A stretch of 64,000 nt of DNA, from contig LN554847.1 of the NCBI GenBank assembly GCA_000953695.1, positions 124,001-188,000 on the forward strand. The letters run 5' to 3'. The notes under the pieces are model-generated. The model made no database searches, was not told the DNA's origin, and worked only from the letters and a program-made list of their open reading frames with translations. Each line of letters begins with the position of its first letter. Position 1 is the first letter of the stretch. This document shows, in pieces, positions 28,108-37,678 of this stretch. The stretch comes from Aliivibrio wodanis. GTDB lineage: Bacteria > Pseudomonadota > Gammaproteobacteria > Enterobacterales > Vibrionaceae. The position numbers and the translations under genes were made by a program.

Positions 28108-29046
28108 ATGACACATTATATTATATTTCCACTTTTGGTAGTGCTATTACTACCTTTGATCGCAAAAGCAGGAGTGCTCAATATGTTTCGTAGTAAACCG
28201 TATCCAGAAGTGTTTTTTTCAGGTGATTTATTGACAGTGGCCGAAGCCCTTAAGAAAAAGGATATTGAAAAAGCTAAGCAGTTGGCAGAAAAATTGCCGG
28301 ATATTGATGCATTAGGCAAAGAGCACTTTACCTTGTTAGCTTTTGCCGTGGCTGATAACAATGTTCCAGCCATTAAAATGTTGATGACGTTAGGGGCAGA
28401 TCCTGCCGCTAAACTTGAAGATACAGTGATCGCTGGAAGTGATGTCTCAGAAACGGTGGCACATTTTTCTATGTGGCGTAAAACCACAGAGGCACTTAAA
28501 GCTATGTTGGAAACGGGTATGGACACCGAAATAAAAAGTGGCAGCAGTACCCTGATTTTCGACGTGCCGGCTCTAGAAGATAACGATTCTTTGAAACTAT
28601 TGGTTGAGTTTGGCGCTGATGTAAATGTCAGAGATCGCTTAGGCCAAACGCCTTTGTTTGATTTTATTAATGTTAGTTTCGATGAGGCATTATATCTGTT
28701 GGACCATGGTGCGGATCCTTTTGTAATGTCTAAATCAGGAATGACAGCAGCATACTCAGTTCAAGCTTCATTAAATTTTATGGACAAGTCTACAGAAGCG
28801 TACCAAAAAATGCTCATCATCCAACAGAAAATGACAGAGCTGGGTGTGACGTTTCCGGCACTCACTCCTTATGGTGAGCGTTTTCGTAACGATATCGTCT
28901 ATTGCAAAGAGCCTAAGGGGTATCGACCTCGTGCAGAATGTAAAGTTGAAGGCGTGAATCGATTTCAAAAGCCTCAATCTGAAGGATCTAAGTTGGCTGA
29001 TGAACAGATCCTACGTGAGCGCTATGGCATTGATGCGAAACTTTAA
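28108..29046 (+). CDS. Ankyrin-repeat periplasmic protein, likely lipase immunity
   Basis: A 312-residue protein with a signal peptide (MTHYIIFPLLVVLLLPLIAKA) and ankyrin-type repeats: FTLLAFAVADNNVPAIKMLM, LKLLVEFGADVNVRDRLGQT and LYLLDHGADPFVMSKSGMT. It starts 3 bases after the PAAR-lipase stop and is followed by a second, diverged copy. Export to the periplasm and direct adjacency to a membrane-attacking effector make it the probable immunity protein; immunity proteins built from ankyrin or Sel1 repeats are known for T6SS phospholipases. Function is inferred from position and architecture, not from a recognised named family. Confidence 0.75.
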   Translation: MTHYIIFPLLVVLLLPLIAKAGVLNMFRSKPYPEVFFSGDLLTVAEALKKKDIEKAKQLAEKLPDIDALGKEHFTLLAFAVADNNVPAIKMLMTLGADPAAKLEDTVIAGSDVSETVAHFSMWRKTTEALKAMLETGMDTEIKSGSSTLIFDVPALEDNDSLKLLVEFGADVNVRDRLGQTPLFDFINVSFDEALYLLDHGADPFVMSKSGMTAAYSVQASLNFMDKSTEAYQKMLIIQQKMTELGVTFPALTPYGERFRNDIVYCKEPKGYRPRAECKVEGVNRFQKPQSEGSKLADEQILRERYGIDAKL

Positions 29047-29061
29047 ACGGAGCATCAGCGG

Positions 29062-29987
29062 ATGTTAAACCAAGTGGTGGCTGTATTACTGGGTACTGTA
29101 CTACTGCTACCTTTGACCACAAAAGCAGGAGTGCTCAATATGTTTCGTAGTAAACCGTACCCAGAAGTATTTTTTTCAGGTGATTTATTGGCGGTGGCCG
29201 AGGCAATTAAAAAAAGGATATTGAGAAAGCCAGGCTGTTGGCTGAAAAACTGCCGGACATTGATGCTCCGGGTACGGAAAACTACACGTTACTTGCTTTT
29301 GCGGTTGGAGATACCAATATTCCGGCTATCAAAATGTTGATGGCATTGGGGGCGGATCCTTCTACCAAACTAGGGTCGCGAGGGCAGAACGGCTCTGTTG
29401 CTTATTTTGCTATGTGGCGCAAAACTACAGAGGCACTTAAAGCTATGTTGGAAGCGGGTATGGATACAGAGATCAAAAGGGATAGCATTACCTTGATTTA
29501 CGACGCACCGACTCTGGAAGATAACGATTCTTTGAGGCTCTTGGTTGAGTTTGGCGCTGATGTAAATGCTCGGGATAGTCTTGGCAAAACGCCTTTATTT
29601 GATTTTATTCTTGTTAGGTTCGATGAGGCGTTATATCTGTTGGACCATGGCGCGGATCCCTTTGTAATGTCTAAATCAGGAATCACACCTGCTTACTCTG
29701 TTCAAAACCTGCTCAATATGATGGATAGGTCTACAGAGGCATATCAGAAAATGCTCAAAATTCAGCAAAAAATGATCGCGATGGGAGTTAAATTTCCTGC
29801 ACTCACTCCTTATGGTGAGCGTTTTCGTAACGACATCGTCTATTGCAAAGAGCCTAGGGGGTATCGACCTCGTGCAGAGTGCAAGGTTGAGGGGGTGAGT
29901 CGATGGCAAAAGCCTCAATCCGAAGGATCTAAGTTGGCTGATGAACAGATCCTACGTGAGCGCTATGGCATTGATGTGCGTTTGTAA
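29062..29987 (+). pseudogene. Second ankyrin immunity copy, frameshifted in an A run
   Basis: A duplicate of the preceding gene with its own signal peptide (MLNQVVAVLLGTVLLLPL, then KAGVLNMF) and the same ankyrin units. After codon 51 the frame is lost in a run of seven A (29209-29215). The first copy implies that one more A is needed: with eight A the gene reads as one 308-residue frame to 29987. Without it the signal peptide and the ankyrin part lie in different frames, and a TTG at 29238 could give only a cytoplasmic product. The rest of the second frame is undamaged. The cause may be a recent mutation, a phase-variable tract, slippage during expression, or a sequencing error. Confidence 0.75.
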
Positions 29988-30012
29988 AACGTTGCTTAGA
30001 GAGTATTGGTAA

Positions 30013-30975
30013 GTGGATAACGTAAAGTCGATTTTTGAAGTGCTCTCCGAAACGGAAGAGGGCACGCTGTATGTCATTTTCGATCAAGTACAGCACCCTG
30101 AAGCGAATGCATTTTGGAAAACAATGAGGCTGCGCTCTGATGTGGAGTGGTGTTACTTATGGCAAGACAGCCAATACATGCAGTATCAAGAAGCATCTCC
30201 GGTGTTAATTACCATTGCGGATGGTAACCCTGGTGAAAGCCTATTGTATTGGTTGAACGATTATACCGAACATTATGAACGACTCGGTGTTGTTGGTCGC
30301 TATAACGGCAGCTTAAAACAAATGTATCAGCATTGGCGAAATTGGCTGTCTGTACTTTATCCAGACGGGCAAGAAGCGCTATTACGTTTCTACGACCCAA
30401 TGGTTATTACCTCTTTTTACTCGGTCTTAACGGATACCCAAAAACAAGCCTTTAGCGGTGAACATTATCAGATATACCTCCCTTGTCTTAACGAGGGTAA
30501 GCCACACCTCTGCGCCGTTATGAGTGGAGAAGTGGCGGGTGAGCCAACGGAAGAGCTAAACCAACAAACGATGAGCTACCCAATCACCTTGACTCCTAGC
30601 CAGTACAGTCTGTTTTTCTATCCGGAGAGACTGGACTCGCTGATTGATTCTCTGCATAACAAACTGGCACCGAATTATGCATGGTTGCTACCAAGAGAAA
30701 ATGTCGCCATTCGATTCAATGAAGGACTAGAGCTTGCAGCACAAAAATATCCAGATACCGATGCTCTAGGAAGAGAAACGTTTGCCTTGTATCGGTTTTA
30801 TTTGGGGGACAAGTTCGATGAACACCCAGATTTTTATGAGTTGTTAGCCCATCACTCGTTGAGAAATGCCATTGGCAAGTTTGACGAAAAATACCAAGGT
30901 CGCAGCGACGAACTCATGAATTATCGAACAGAAGGTTGGCTAGGCATGGAAGGAAAAGCAGGTTTTGAGTCATGA
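30013..30975 (+). CDS. DUF4123 effector-loading adaptor (Tap/TEC type), first copy
   Basis: A 320-residue protein starting at GTG. The DUF4123 region spans about residues 18-140, with GTLYVIFDQVQHPEAN, a central block, and the characteristic HWRNWLSVLYPDGQEALLRFYDP. DUF4123 proteins bind a cognate effector and load it on the VgrG/PAAR spike without being secreted themselves. It lies after the ankyrin genes and overlaps the next adaptor gene by 4 bases. Two adaptors in a row match two effectors in the operon; which serves which is not shown by sequence, although the second is directly coupled to rhs. Confidence 0.85.
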   Translation: MDNVKSIFEVLSETEEGTLYVIFDQVQHPEANAFWKTMRLRSDVEWCYLWQDSQYMQYQEASPVLITIADGNPGESLLYWLNDYTEHYERLGVVGRYNGSLKQMYQHWRNWLSVLYPDGQEALLRFYDPMVITSFYSVLTDTQKQAFSGEHYQIYLPCLNEGKPHLCAVMSGEVAGEPTEELNQQTMSYPITLTPSQYSLFFYPERLDSLIDSLHNKLAPNYAWLLPRENVAIRFNEGLELAAQKYPDTDALGRETFALYRFYLGDKFDEHPDFYELLAHHSLRNAIGKFDEKYQGRSDELMNYRTEGWLGMEGKAGFES

Positions 30976-31883
30976 TGAATCAATGGCCAAATAGTACAGA
31001 AGTTTCGCGCCAAGAGTGGCAAGAGAGAGCACAACAAAAAGGCTGGTGGCTTTTAGTCGATTCAGCCATAAATGCCGACGTGTTGAACTTTATCCCTGCC
31101 CCTCAACCCCAAAGTCGATTGTACTGGGATGAAATGGGCGACGTTCACGCCTCAATTTCACCTTACTTGATACCAATGCATTCCATTGACTGGTTAGATG
31201 AAAACATCACCCATAAGTCAAATTGGGGAATGGCCATTCAGATTAACGACGCTTTTCATGGTGAGACGTTAGACAGACAACAAGAGATATTGCTCAGTCA
31301 TTTGCGAATTTGGTCATTGGCGCAAGCTCCCGAGCAGGAAGTGGCGATATTACGGATCAATGACTGGAGCATTTTTCATGTTTTATGGAATGCGACAGCC
31401 ACGGAGCAACAGCCCGAGTTAAAAGGGCCTATCCAGTCGCTCTGCTATTGGGAGGCTGAAGGTGGATCAGTATTGATGAGTCACCTCACTGGAGAAATGA
31501 GCCCAGAGGTGCTTGTTAAAACGCCCATTCAACTGACGGATGAGCAATACCTAGGCTTGTCTCACTGGGCTGACCGACATCAACACCAAGCATATCGTGA
31601 GCACTTGCAGCAACATCATCAAGATACTCACCAATGGAGTGAGGATGAGTGGAACGCATTTTTGCCGCAGCAAATCAAGCAAGCAAGAGAGTACGGGTTT
31701 GAGCAACCCAACGATGTGGTGCGTTATTTAAGTCTCTCTGTCGTTATGGGAAGACATTTTATTGGAACGCCTTGGGCAAAAGAAGTGCTGAGTAAGCCAA
31801 GCCATCAAGGTCAAAAAAGTAAGATGGATCAGCTGTTTGCTCAAGCATTGAAACAATTAAACGAGGAGTCGTCGACATCATGA
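30972..31883 (+). CDS. DUF4123-like adaptor, second copy, coupled to rhs
   Basis: A 303-residue protein that overlaps the previous stop and whose own stop overlaps the rhs ATG (ATGA). It shows the same DUF4123 plan: GWWLLVDSAINADVLNFI, SPYLIPMHSIDWL, NWGMAIQIND, then LSHLRIWSLAQAPEQEVAILR. It is divergent from the first copy, so it is not a recent duplication. Translational coupling to rhs suggests it is the adaptor for the Rhs toxin. The C-terminal third is Gln/His-rich and not recognised. Confidence 0.75.
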   Translation: MMNQWPNSTEVSRQEWQERAQQKGWWLLVDSAINADVLNFIPAPQPQSRLYWDEMGDVHASISPYLIPMHSIDWLDENITHKSNWGMAIQINDAFHGETLDRQQEILLSHLRIWSLAQAPEQEVAILRINDWSIFHVLWNATATEQQPELKGPIQSLCYWEAEGGSVLMSHLTGEMSPEVLVKTPIQLTDEQYLGLSHWADRHQHQAYREHLQQHHQDTHQWSEDEWNAFLPQQIKQAREYGFEQPNDVVRYLSLSVVMGRHFIGTPWAKEVLSKPSHQGQKSKMDQLFAQALKQLNEESSTS

Positions 31884-34800
31884 GCCAGAATAAGCACACG
31901 GAACTAATGAGTAGTGCGCAAGCCGCTGAGCTTAATTTCTCTACAGACAACGTTAAAGAAGGCAACTGCAAAGAGTGCAATTGTGAAGTATTTGTACGTT
32001 GCCATTACGACGACGATAGCCCGATAAAAGAAGCGCCTTACACCTTGATTGACAGCAAGAAAGGTGAAACGAGTGGGCAAACCGATGAAAATGGCTTACT
32101 AAAAGTGATTAATATGCCTTGTGGAGGCTATGAGTTGCTTTTGGGTGAAGGTACCGACGTTTATGAACCAAAGGACGTGTTGGCGAATAACCCTGCTCTG
32201 CAAACCAACCCAGAATATGCCGCCATCACAGGTGAGTACTTTGCGCTTTATACCATTTTAAATAGAAAAGGGTACCTTACCTACGATGCAGACGACAGCG
32301 ATGAAGATGAAGTTGACGTTGATGGTGTTGGTATCATGTCGATGTTTGGCGCCGCTCCTGATGGATATGAAAAAGCATACAAGCGGTTTTGGGAACTCCA
32401 TGAAGAAATCAACGACGGGCCGACGTCATTAAAAGAAGCGGTGAACCGTACCCACTGTGGCCTCGCGGGGGAAGTTGCAGGACAAGCAAAAGACAACGAA
32501 GCGTTGATCTTATTCTGCGAAGTCGCCCTTGGTTTTGTGCCAGTCGTCGGTCAGGCGATGGATCTCTACGACCTTGGTAGTTGGGGTTGGAAAACCTATG
32601 AAGGAAAAAACCTTGATGAGTGGCATTGGTCTGAAGGCGCGCTTGTTGCGTTGGGCTTTATCCCGGGTTTGGGCGACGCAGGTAAAAAAATTGGTTTAAC
32701 GATCCTTGATACGCTGAAAAAAGCCGATCCAGGAGTGATACAGCTAGCGATAAAGAAAATTCGCAGTCTGTCTAATGGTAACGTCGTTAAATATTTAATG
32801 GGCTTTGGCAAAGAAGTGAAAGCGCTTGCCATTAAAGCGAAAGAACTGATTGTGAAAATAATCAGGGGGTTAGTAAAGGTTCTAAATGATGCAGCCAAGA
32901 GCGGTGGTTGGATCATAGCGATGATGAAAGACAAGTTTTTGTATTTTATTAAAGCGATGCAGAGCCTAGAGAATAAAATGGATGAATCAATTGCATGGAT
33001 GTGCGGCAAAGTTGATGAGTTCATGAAAATGGTGGCCACCCGTATCCCTGGAACCACAACAAAGAAAAACGCGGCGATAACACCAGAAAAAGCCAACGTA
33101 GGTAAGGCCGACCCACACAGAAAGCAATCAGAGAAAGGGGATGGCACTTTAGAGACGTGCGTTGGGAGTGGAGGAAAAAAAACCAACGAGACATGTGAGG
33201 TCGGTGAGCCTGTTGACCTATTGACGGGTAAAGCCTACGAGACGAGAGAGGATTTTGTTGTTTCATCCCGACTACCGCTTGTTCATGAGCGCTATTATCA
33301 ATCGATGGGAGAGAGGGAAACGGGTCTACTTGGTAAACTCTGGCGCAGCAATTGGGATATAAGCCTAACGGTTGAAGGCTCAATCGTTACATTTATTGAT
33401 AAAGATTACTCGATAGCCTTTTTCGAGGCGCCTTATCAAGGCTCACCAACTCGTTCAGAGCTGATGCCGCAATGGCGATTGCATCGTGGTGAACACGGTA
33501 ATTTATTCTTAAAAAACAAGAACGGCCTTGAGTATCATTTTGAATATGCAGTCGGCACGACATTACGCCTTACCAAACAGCAAGATGCCTATGGGAATGC
33601 TACGCAGTTTGTTTACGATCGTGGTTGTTTAAAATGGGTCGTACTTTGCGATGGGCGGTTGATCCAAGTTGAAACGCAAAGAAACCGAATTCAAGCACTC
33701 ACGCTGTGTGAAGCAGATAAAACGCCAACGGTTGTGCTTGCGCGGTACAGTTATGACAAAAATGGATTTTTACAGTCCGTTCGTGCGGACGCAGGGCGCA
33801 GCTTTGACTATCAATACCGTAAAGAAGGTTACTTAACGCGCTGGAATGATCTTTCTCAAACTTGGGTAGAGCACGATTATGACGATAAGGGCCGGACCAT
33901 TGCGACGCGATGCTCTGGTGGCTATTGGGATGATGGGATCACCTACGATGATGAAAACCGTATTCACTACTATCACACAGCATTTGGTGGCACCCAAGCC
34001 CTTCACCTTGATGATCAAAACAGACCACTGCAAATGGTCGATGAATTTGGCAACCCAACCAAAAGTGTTTGGCAAGACGATCTGCTGATCAGCCAAGAGA
34101 ACGTGCTCGGTGAAACCCTTCAATACACCTACGACGATTGGGGTAACATAACCAGTGCCATTGAGCCAGATGGAGCCGAGCACGCCTACGAGTACAACGA
34201 ACAAGGTTGGTTGCTGTGCTACACAAACCCAATGGGGGCGGTTTACTCCTATGAGTACAACACGTGTGGTGACGTCACGGTCATTACGGATCCAGAAGCG
34301 CGCCAAACCCAAATTAGCTATACCGAGTTTGGTCAGCGTGCGAGCGTAACAGGGCCTGACGGCTCAACAACCCATTACTCGTACTATAACAATGGCTTGT
34401 TGGCACGGGTTGAGCCGCCTGTCGGCTACGGTATGGACTTGTTCTACGACAAACAAGGCCGTCTTATCAAGCGCGTGACAGACAATAAGCAAGTGCGAGA
34501 ATGGGTCTACGAGAAGAGCAGCAAGCAACCTTGTCGCATTCAGTATGAAGATGGTACTTACGCCCACTTTGAGTACGATATTGAAGGCAACCTTACCAAA
34601 GCGACAGACGCGCTTGGCAATAGCCAACATTTCAATTACGGGCCTTTCGACAAGCTATCTAAGGTGGTTGACCCACTTGGCGCTGTGACACAATATCACT
34701 ATAATGCGGAAGCCGAGTTTGCCGGTGTCACCAACACTCATGGTCAAAAGTGGTACTACGATTTTGATAAAGGTGGACGAGTGGCTGCCGAGCACCACTA

Positions 34801-36706
34801 TGATGCCCGTGTCGACCACTATCAGTACGATGCAGCAGGTCGATTGAACCGCCATATCAAGCCCGATGGGGTGCAGCACAGTCACCGTTACGATCCGTCA
34901 GGCAAACTACTTGAGACGGTGACGCTCGATCATAACGAGCAACAATTAGGTAAAGCTTGGTATGAGTATGACGCGGCATCCCGCTTAACCTACACCGAAA
35001 ATGGCGATGCATGGGTATCCTTTGCTTACAGCCAATCAGGGCTGCTATTGGAAGAAAACCTCAATGGCACCCCAATCGTTCATGAATACGACGAACATGG
35101 ACGCCGTATTGGTTCATCAGGCAGTAAAACCGCACGACAATATCAATGGACTAAGCACCAATTACAGCAACTCTCGGTAGGTGAGCATACCCCGCTGCAA
35201 TTTGCGTATCACCCCTGTGGGCAAGAGCAAACCCGCGCCACAGAGCAGGGGTTTAGCCTTCACCACCAATGGAGTGACACCGGGTTGCTGCTAGAGCAAC
35301 AGCTCGGCACACATGGTGACAGCTTACGCCAATATCAATACGATGCCCTCGATAGGCTAGTGGGCATTGACGATGCCAAACGCGGTCAATCTAGGTTCAG
35401 CCTAAACGCCAATGGACAAGTTCAAGCCGAACGCCAGCAAAAGCGTTGGGAAAGCCAGCAACGCTTTGTACACCTGTTTGGTTACGACAGTGAGCTCAAC
35501 CTGAACCAACAAGGCTTTGCCACAGAATATGGCGATAGCGACAGCAATGTGGTCTCGCTCGATGACGCACGAGTCAAACGCCAATCTCGCCAATACGATA
35601 AGGCAGGTCGTGTATTGGATACGGGGCGATTTCGATATCACTACGATAGGTGTGGTCGCGTAATCGAAAAAACTGAATACAAAGACGGCTACCGACCAAA
35701 AACCACCCGTTTTGTTTGGAATGGCGATGACAGGCTCACTCATATAGAACTGCCCGATGGCGGGCGGTACCGCTACCGTTATGACCCATTAGGCAGGCGA
35801 GTCGCAAAAGAGTGTTTAAGCACCCAGCGAATCACTGAGTATATGTGGGATGGAGCAAACATTGTTCAGCACAGCCAAAAGAGCGCCGATGGCAGCGTCA
35901 TTCAGGCAATTGAATACCTCTACGAGCCAGAGAGTTTCCGCCCACTCGCGCAGGTAACGCATAAGGCCAACCAAGCGTCTCAGCTACACTATATCGTGAC
36001 AGACCATGCAGGCACGCCACAGGAGCTGTGCAGCGAAAATGGCGAGGTCGTTTGGCAAGGTGAGCAAGCCTTATGGGGTCATTACCAACAACAAAATGCG
36101 CTTCCTAATCATGGTTTTAGAGAAAACGCCCACAATGATGGGCTATACTGTGACCTGCGTTACCAAGGGCAGATAGAAGACCGTGAATCCGGCCTTTACT
36201 ACAACGTTAATCGCTATTATGATGCAGACAGCGGCCAGTACCTAAGCCCAGACCCAATCGGGTTTGCGGGCGGGTTAAGGCCACAAGCATACGTGTTTAA
36301 CCCGCTGGATTGGGTTGACCCATTGGGCCTATCACGATACCCAGGTGTTGATTTTAGTAACTCAGATGCGCTTTATTCGGGCACCAATAATCAAAAGAAT
36401 ATCGTTCAAATACAGTTACAAGGCACAAGAAGTCGTGACTTTACACAGGCAAATCGTGCGGCAGGATTTTCTTCTACACCAAAAGGTTATACTTGGCATC
36501 ATGCTAATGACTTTAATCCCATAGGTGGTACATCCACTATGCAGTTAGTGCAAAGAAGCGCACATGAGGAAACATATCCTCATAGTGGTTCGGCCTCTCA
36601 GTTTTCCAAAGAGTTTGGAGTGAAATATGATACACCCGAAGCTGTATTTGTAAGCGAAGAAAAAGGTTGGCTTAAAGGTCGTACACCTAAAAAATCATGT
36701 GGATAA
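31880..36706 (+). CDS. Rhs polymorphic toxin with WHH-type nuclease tip
   Basis: A 1608-residue T6SS effector. The N-terminus lacks a PAAR domain and instead carries a small beta domain (about 35-90, ending NMPCGGYELLLGEG). Hydrophobic helices follow (about 210-260 and 290-390). An Rhs entry domain from about 425 (CEVGEPVDLLTGKAYETRED) leads to YD repeats (about 570-1440) that form the cocoon. The core ends at the self-cleavage-type motif PLDWVDPLGL near 1484. The variable tip (about 1485-1608) contains TWHHANDFNPIGGTSTMQLV followed by spaced His residues, matching the WHH branch of the HNH/ENDO VII nucleases. The tip is AT-richer than the core, as expected for an exchanged module. The SUKH gene overlapping its end is the immunity. 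Confidence 0.9.
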   Translation: MSQNKHTELMSSAQAAELNFSTDNVKEGNCKECNCEVFVRCHYDDDSPIKEAPYTLIDSKKGETSGQTDENGLLKVINMPCGGYELLLGEGTDVYEPKDVLANNPALQTNPEYAAITGEYFALYTILNRKGYLTYDADDSDEDEVDVDGVGIMSMFGAAPDGYEKAYKRFWELHEEINDGPTSLKEAVNRTHCGLAGEVAGQAKDNEALILFCEVALGFVPVVGQAMDLYDLGSWGWKTYEGKNLDEWHWSEGALVALGFIPGLGDAGKKIGLTILDTLKKADPGVIQLAIKKIRSLSNGNVVKYLMGFGKEVKALAIKAKELIVKIIRGLVKVLNDAAKSGGWIIAMMKDKFLYFIKAMQSLENKMDESIAWMCGKVDEFMKMVATRIPGTTTKKNAAITPEKANVGKADPHRKQSEKGDGTLETCVGSGGKKTNETCEVGEPVDLLTGKAYETREDFVVSSRLPLVHERYYQSMGERETGLLGKLWRSNWDISLTVEGSIVTFIDKDYSIAFFEAPYQGSPTRSELMPQWRLHRGEHGNLFLKNKNGLEYHFEYAVGTTLRLTKQQDAYGNATQFVYDRGCLKWVVLCDGRLIQVETQRNRIQALTLCEADKTPTVVLARYSYDKNGFLQSVRADAGRSFDYQYRKEGYLTRWNDLSQTWVEHDYDDKGRTIATRCSGGYWDDGITYDDENRIHYYHTAFGGTQALHLDDQNRPLQMVDEFGNPTKSVWQDDLLISQENVLGETLQYTYDDWGNITSAIEPDGAEHAYEYNEQGWLLCYTNPMGAVYSYEYNTCGDVTVITDPEARQTQISYTEFGQRASVTGPDGSTTHYSYYNNGLLARVEPPVGYGMDLFYDKQGRLIKRVTDNKQVREWVYEKSSKQPCRIQYEDGTYAHFEYDIEGNLTKATDALGNSQHFNYGPFDKLSKVVDPLGAVTQYHYNAEAEFAGVTNTHGQKWYYDFDKGGRVAAEHHYDARVDHYQYDAAGRLNRHIKPDGVQHSHRYDPSGKLLETVTLDHNEQQLGKAWYEYDAASRLTYTENGDAWVSFAYSQSGLLLEENLNGTPIVHEYDEHGRRIGSSGSKTARQYQWTKHQLQQLSVGEHTPLQFAYHPCGQEQTRATEQGFSLHHQWSDTGLLLEQQLGTHGDSLRQYQYDALDRLVGIDDAKRGQSRFSLNANGQVQAERQQKRWESQQRFVHLFGYDSELNLNQQGFATEYGDSDSNVVSLDDARVKRQSRQYDKAGRVLDTGRFRYHYDRCGRVIEKTEYKDGYRPKTTRFVWNGDDRLTHIELPDGGRYRYRYDPLGRRVAKECLSTQRITEYMWDGANIVQHSQKSADGSVIQAIEYLYEPESFRPLAQVTHKANQASQLHYIVTDHAGTPQELCSENGEVVWQGEQALWGHYQQQNALPNHGFRENAHNDGLYCDLRYQGQIEDRESGLYYNVNRYYDADSGQYLSPDPIGFAGGLRPQAYVFNPLDWVDPLGLSRYPGVDFSNSDALYSGTNNQKNIVQIQLQGTRSRDFTQANRAAGFSSTPKGYTWHHANDFNPIGGTSTMQLVQRSAHEETYPHSGSASQFSKEFGVKYDTPEAVFVSEEKGWLKGRTPKKSCG

Positions 36707-37157
36707 AAATATGTATGATAACGAAATAATTAATTGCGGAAAATCATTGTCAAAAGACGAACTAATCAACATAGAAGTGTTGATAGGCCAAAAAATGCAC
36801 TCAAGCTTATTTGTTCATTTTTTGAAGTACAATGGAGGTAATCCATCATCAAGGAATACTTTTGATGGTGGAGGGTTAATCGAACTCCAAGTACATAGTT
36901 TCTTGTATGTATTAGAAGGGAAAGAGGAGGGCTTAAACTTCGAAGATACAGTGCTATCCATTATAAATAATAAAAAACTCATCCCTATCGATATGCTTCC
37001 ATTTGCGTCCAATGAAGGGGGAGACTATTTTTGTATTTGTAGTCGAGGTAAAATTTACTTTTGTAGTATGGACTTTTCTGATGAATATGGAAATGTCACG
37101 ATGATTTCAAAATCAATGAAAGATTTTATTAATGAAATGTACGAACTTGATTGGTGA
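36699..37157 (+). CDS. SUKH (SMI1/KNR4) immunity protein for the WHH tip
   Basis: A 152-residue protein starting at GTG 36699, overlapping the rhs stop by 8 bases; ATG 36711 is an alternative start. The fold is recognised from the SUKH pattern: FVHFLKYNGGNPSSRNTF near residue 38, then LLPFASNEGGDYFCI with the acidic strand pair, and a final helix SMKDFINEMYEL. SUKH proteins are the commonest immunity proteins for HNH-type nuclease tips. Direct overlap with the toxin gene supports the pairing. Confidence 0.85.
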   Translation: MDKNMYDNEIINCGKSLSKDELINIEVLIGQKMHSSLFVHFLKYNGGNPSSRNTFDGGGLIELQVHSFLYVLEGKEEGLNFEDTVLSIINNKKLIPIDMLPFASNEGGDYFCICSRGKIYFCSMDFSDEYGNVTMISKSMKDFINEMYELDW

Positions 37158-37212
37158 ATCCATAATGGAGAAGGATAGACACGGATTGTTACGGGTACTG
37201 GCATCACTATAA

Positions 37213-37665
37213 AGACCACAAACGTATGTATTTAACCCGTTGAAGTGGGTGGATCCGTTGGGTTTAGCGGGGTGCACTCCACAGATCAATGCTGAACATG
37301 TATTTCATAGCGAAATAAACCGAAGAGGAAGAGCTGTTGGTTTTCACCATGAAGCAAGTATCGGACATCAAGGAAAAGCAAGAGTTACTCAACTGACTGA
37401 GCCAGTGAATTCCTAAGGTGTTTATCGAAGAAAAGTAGAAATATTTGATTCAAATACTGGTCAATGGGTAGCTAAAGGGCCTGAGTCAACCTTTTTCCCG
37501 AAATCATGGAACAGAGCTGAAGCTATGAGTGAAATAAGAGGGGCTTACAATAATGGGACGGTATTACCTAACGGTAAATGGTCTAGGATATCACCTAGTG
37601 GTGTAAAAATTGAAGGATGGTTAAACTCTGCTAGTAATATAAATACAGCCTACCCAATATATTGA
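37213..37665 (+). pseudogene. Displaced Rhs tip with EndoU-like RNase domain, nonsense-mutated
   Basis: The frame begins with about 18 residues of Rhs core end (RPQTYVFNPLKWVDPLGLAG) and then a tip starting CTPQINAEHVFHSEI. The run AEHVFHSEINRRGRAVGFHH resembles bacterial EndoU RNases, with the expected histidines. A TAA at 37414-37416 interrupts the frame after EPVNS; the rest reads on cleanly to TGA at 37663 (VEIFDSNTGQWVAKG and further). No start codon or ribosome site precedes the fragment, and an in-frame TAA lies directly upstream. It is a silent relic that could only matter by recombination into the main rhs gene. The EndoU call relies on motif memory. Confidence 0.65.
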
Positions 37666-37678
37666 TTTTGGTGAAAAT

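Noticed and set aside
29209-29217. Tandem-slippage frameshift signal in the second ankyrin gene
   Set aside because: In the translated phase (ATT AAA AAA AGG) the A-site codon AGG cannot re-pair well after a -1 step, unlike the A AAA AAG site of the AHH toxin. Mutation, slippage at the RNA level or a sequence error are more likely.
32596-33186. Long minus-strand frame (196 codons) opposite the rhs gene
   Set aside because: It is the antisense shadow of rhs, with hydrophobic low-complexity content, no ribosome site and no family resemblance. Similar antisense frames recur in every rhs copy (35402-35743, 39040-39381, 41701-42042) only because the sequence is repeated.
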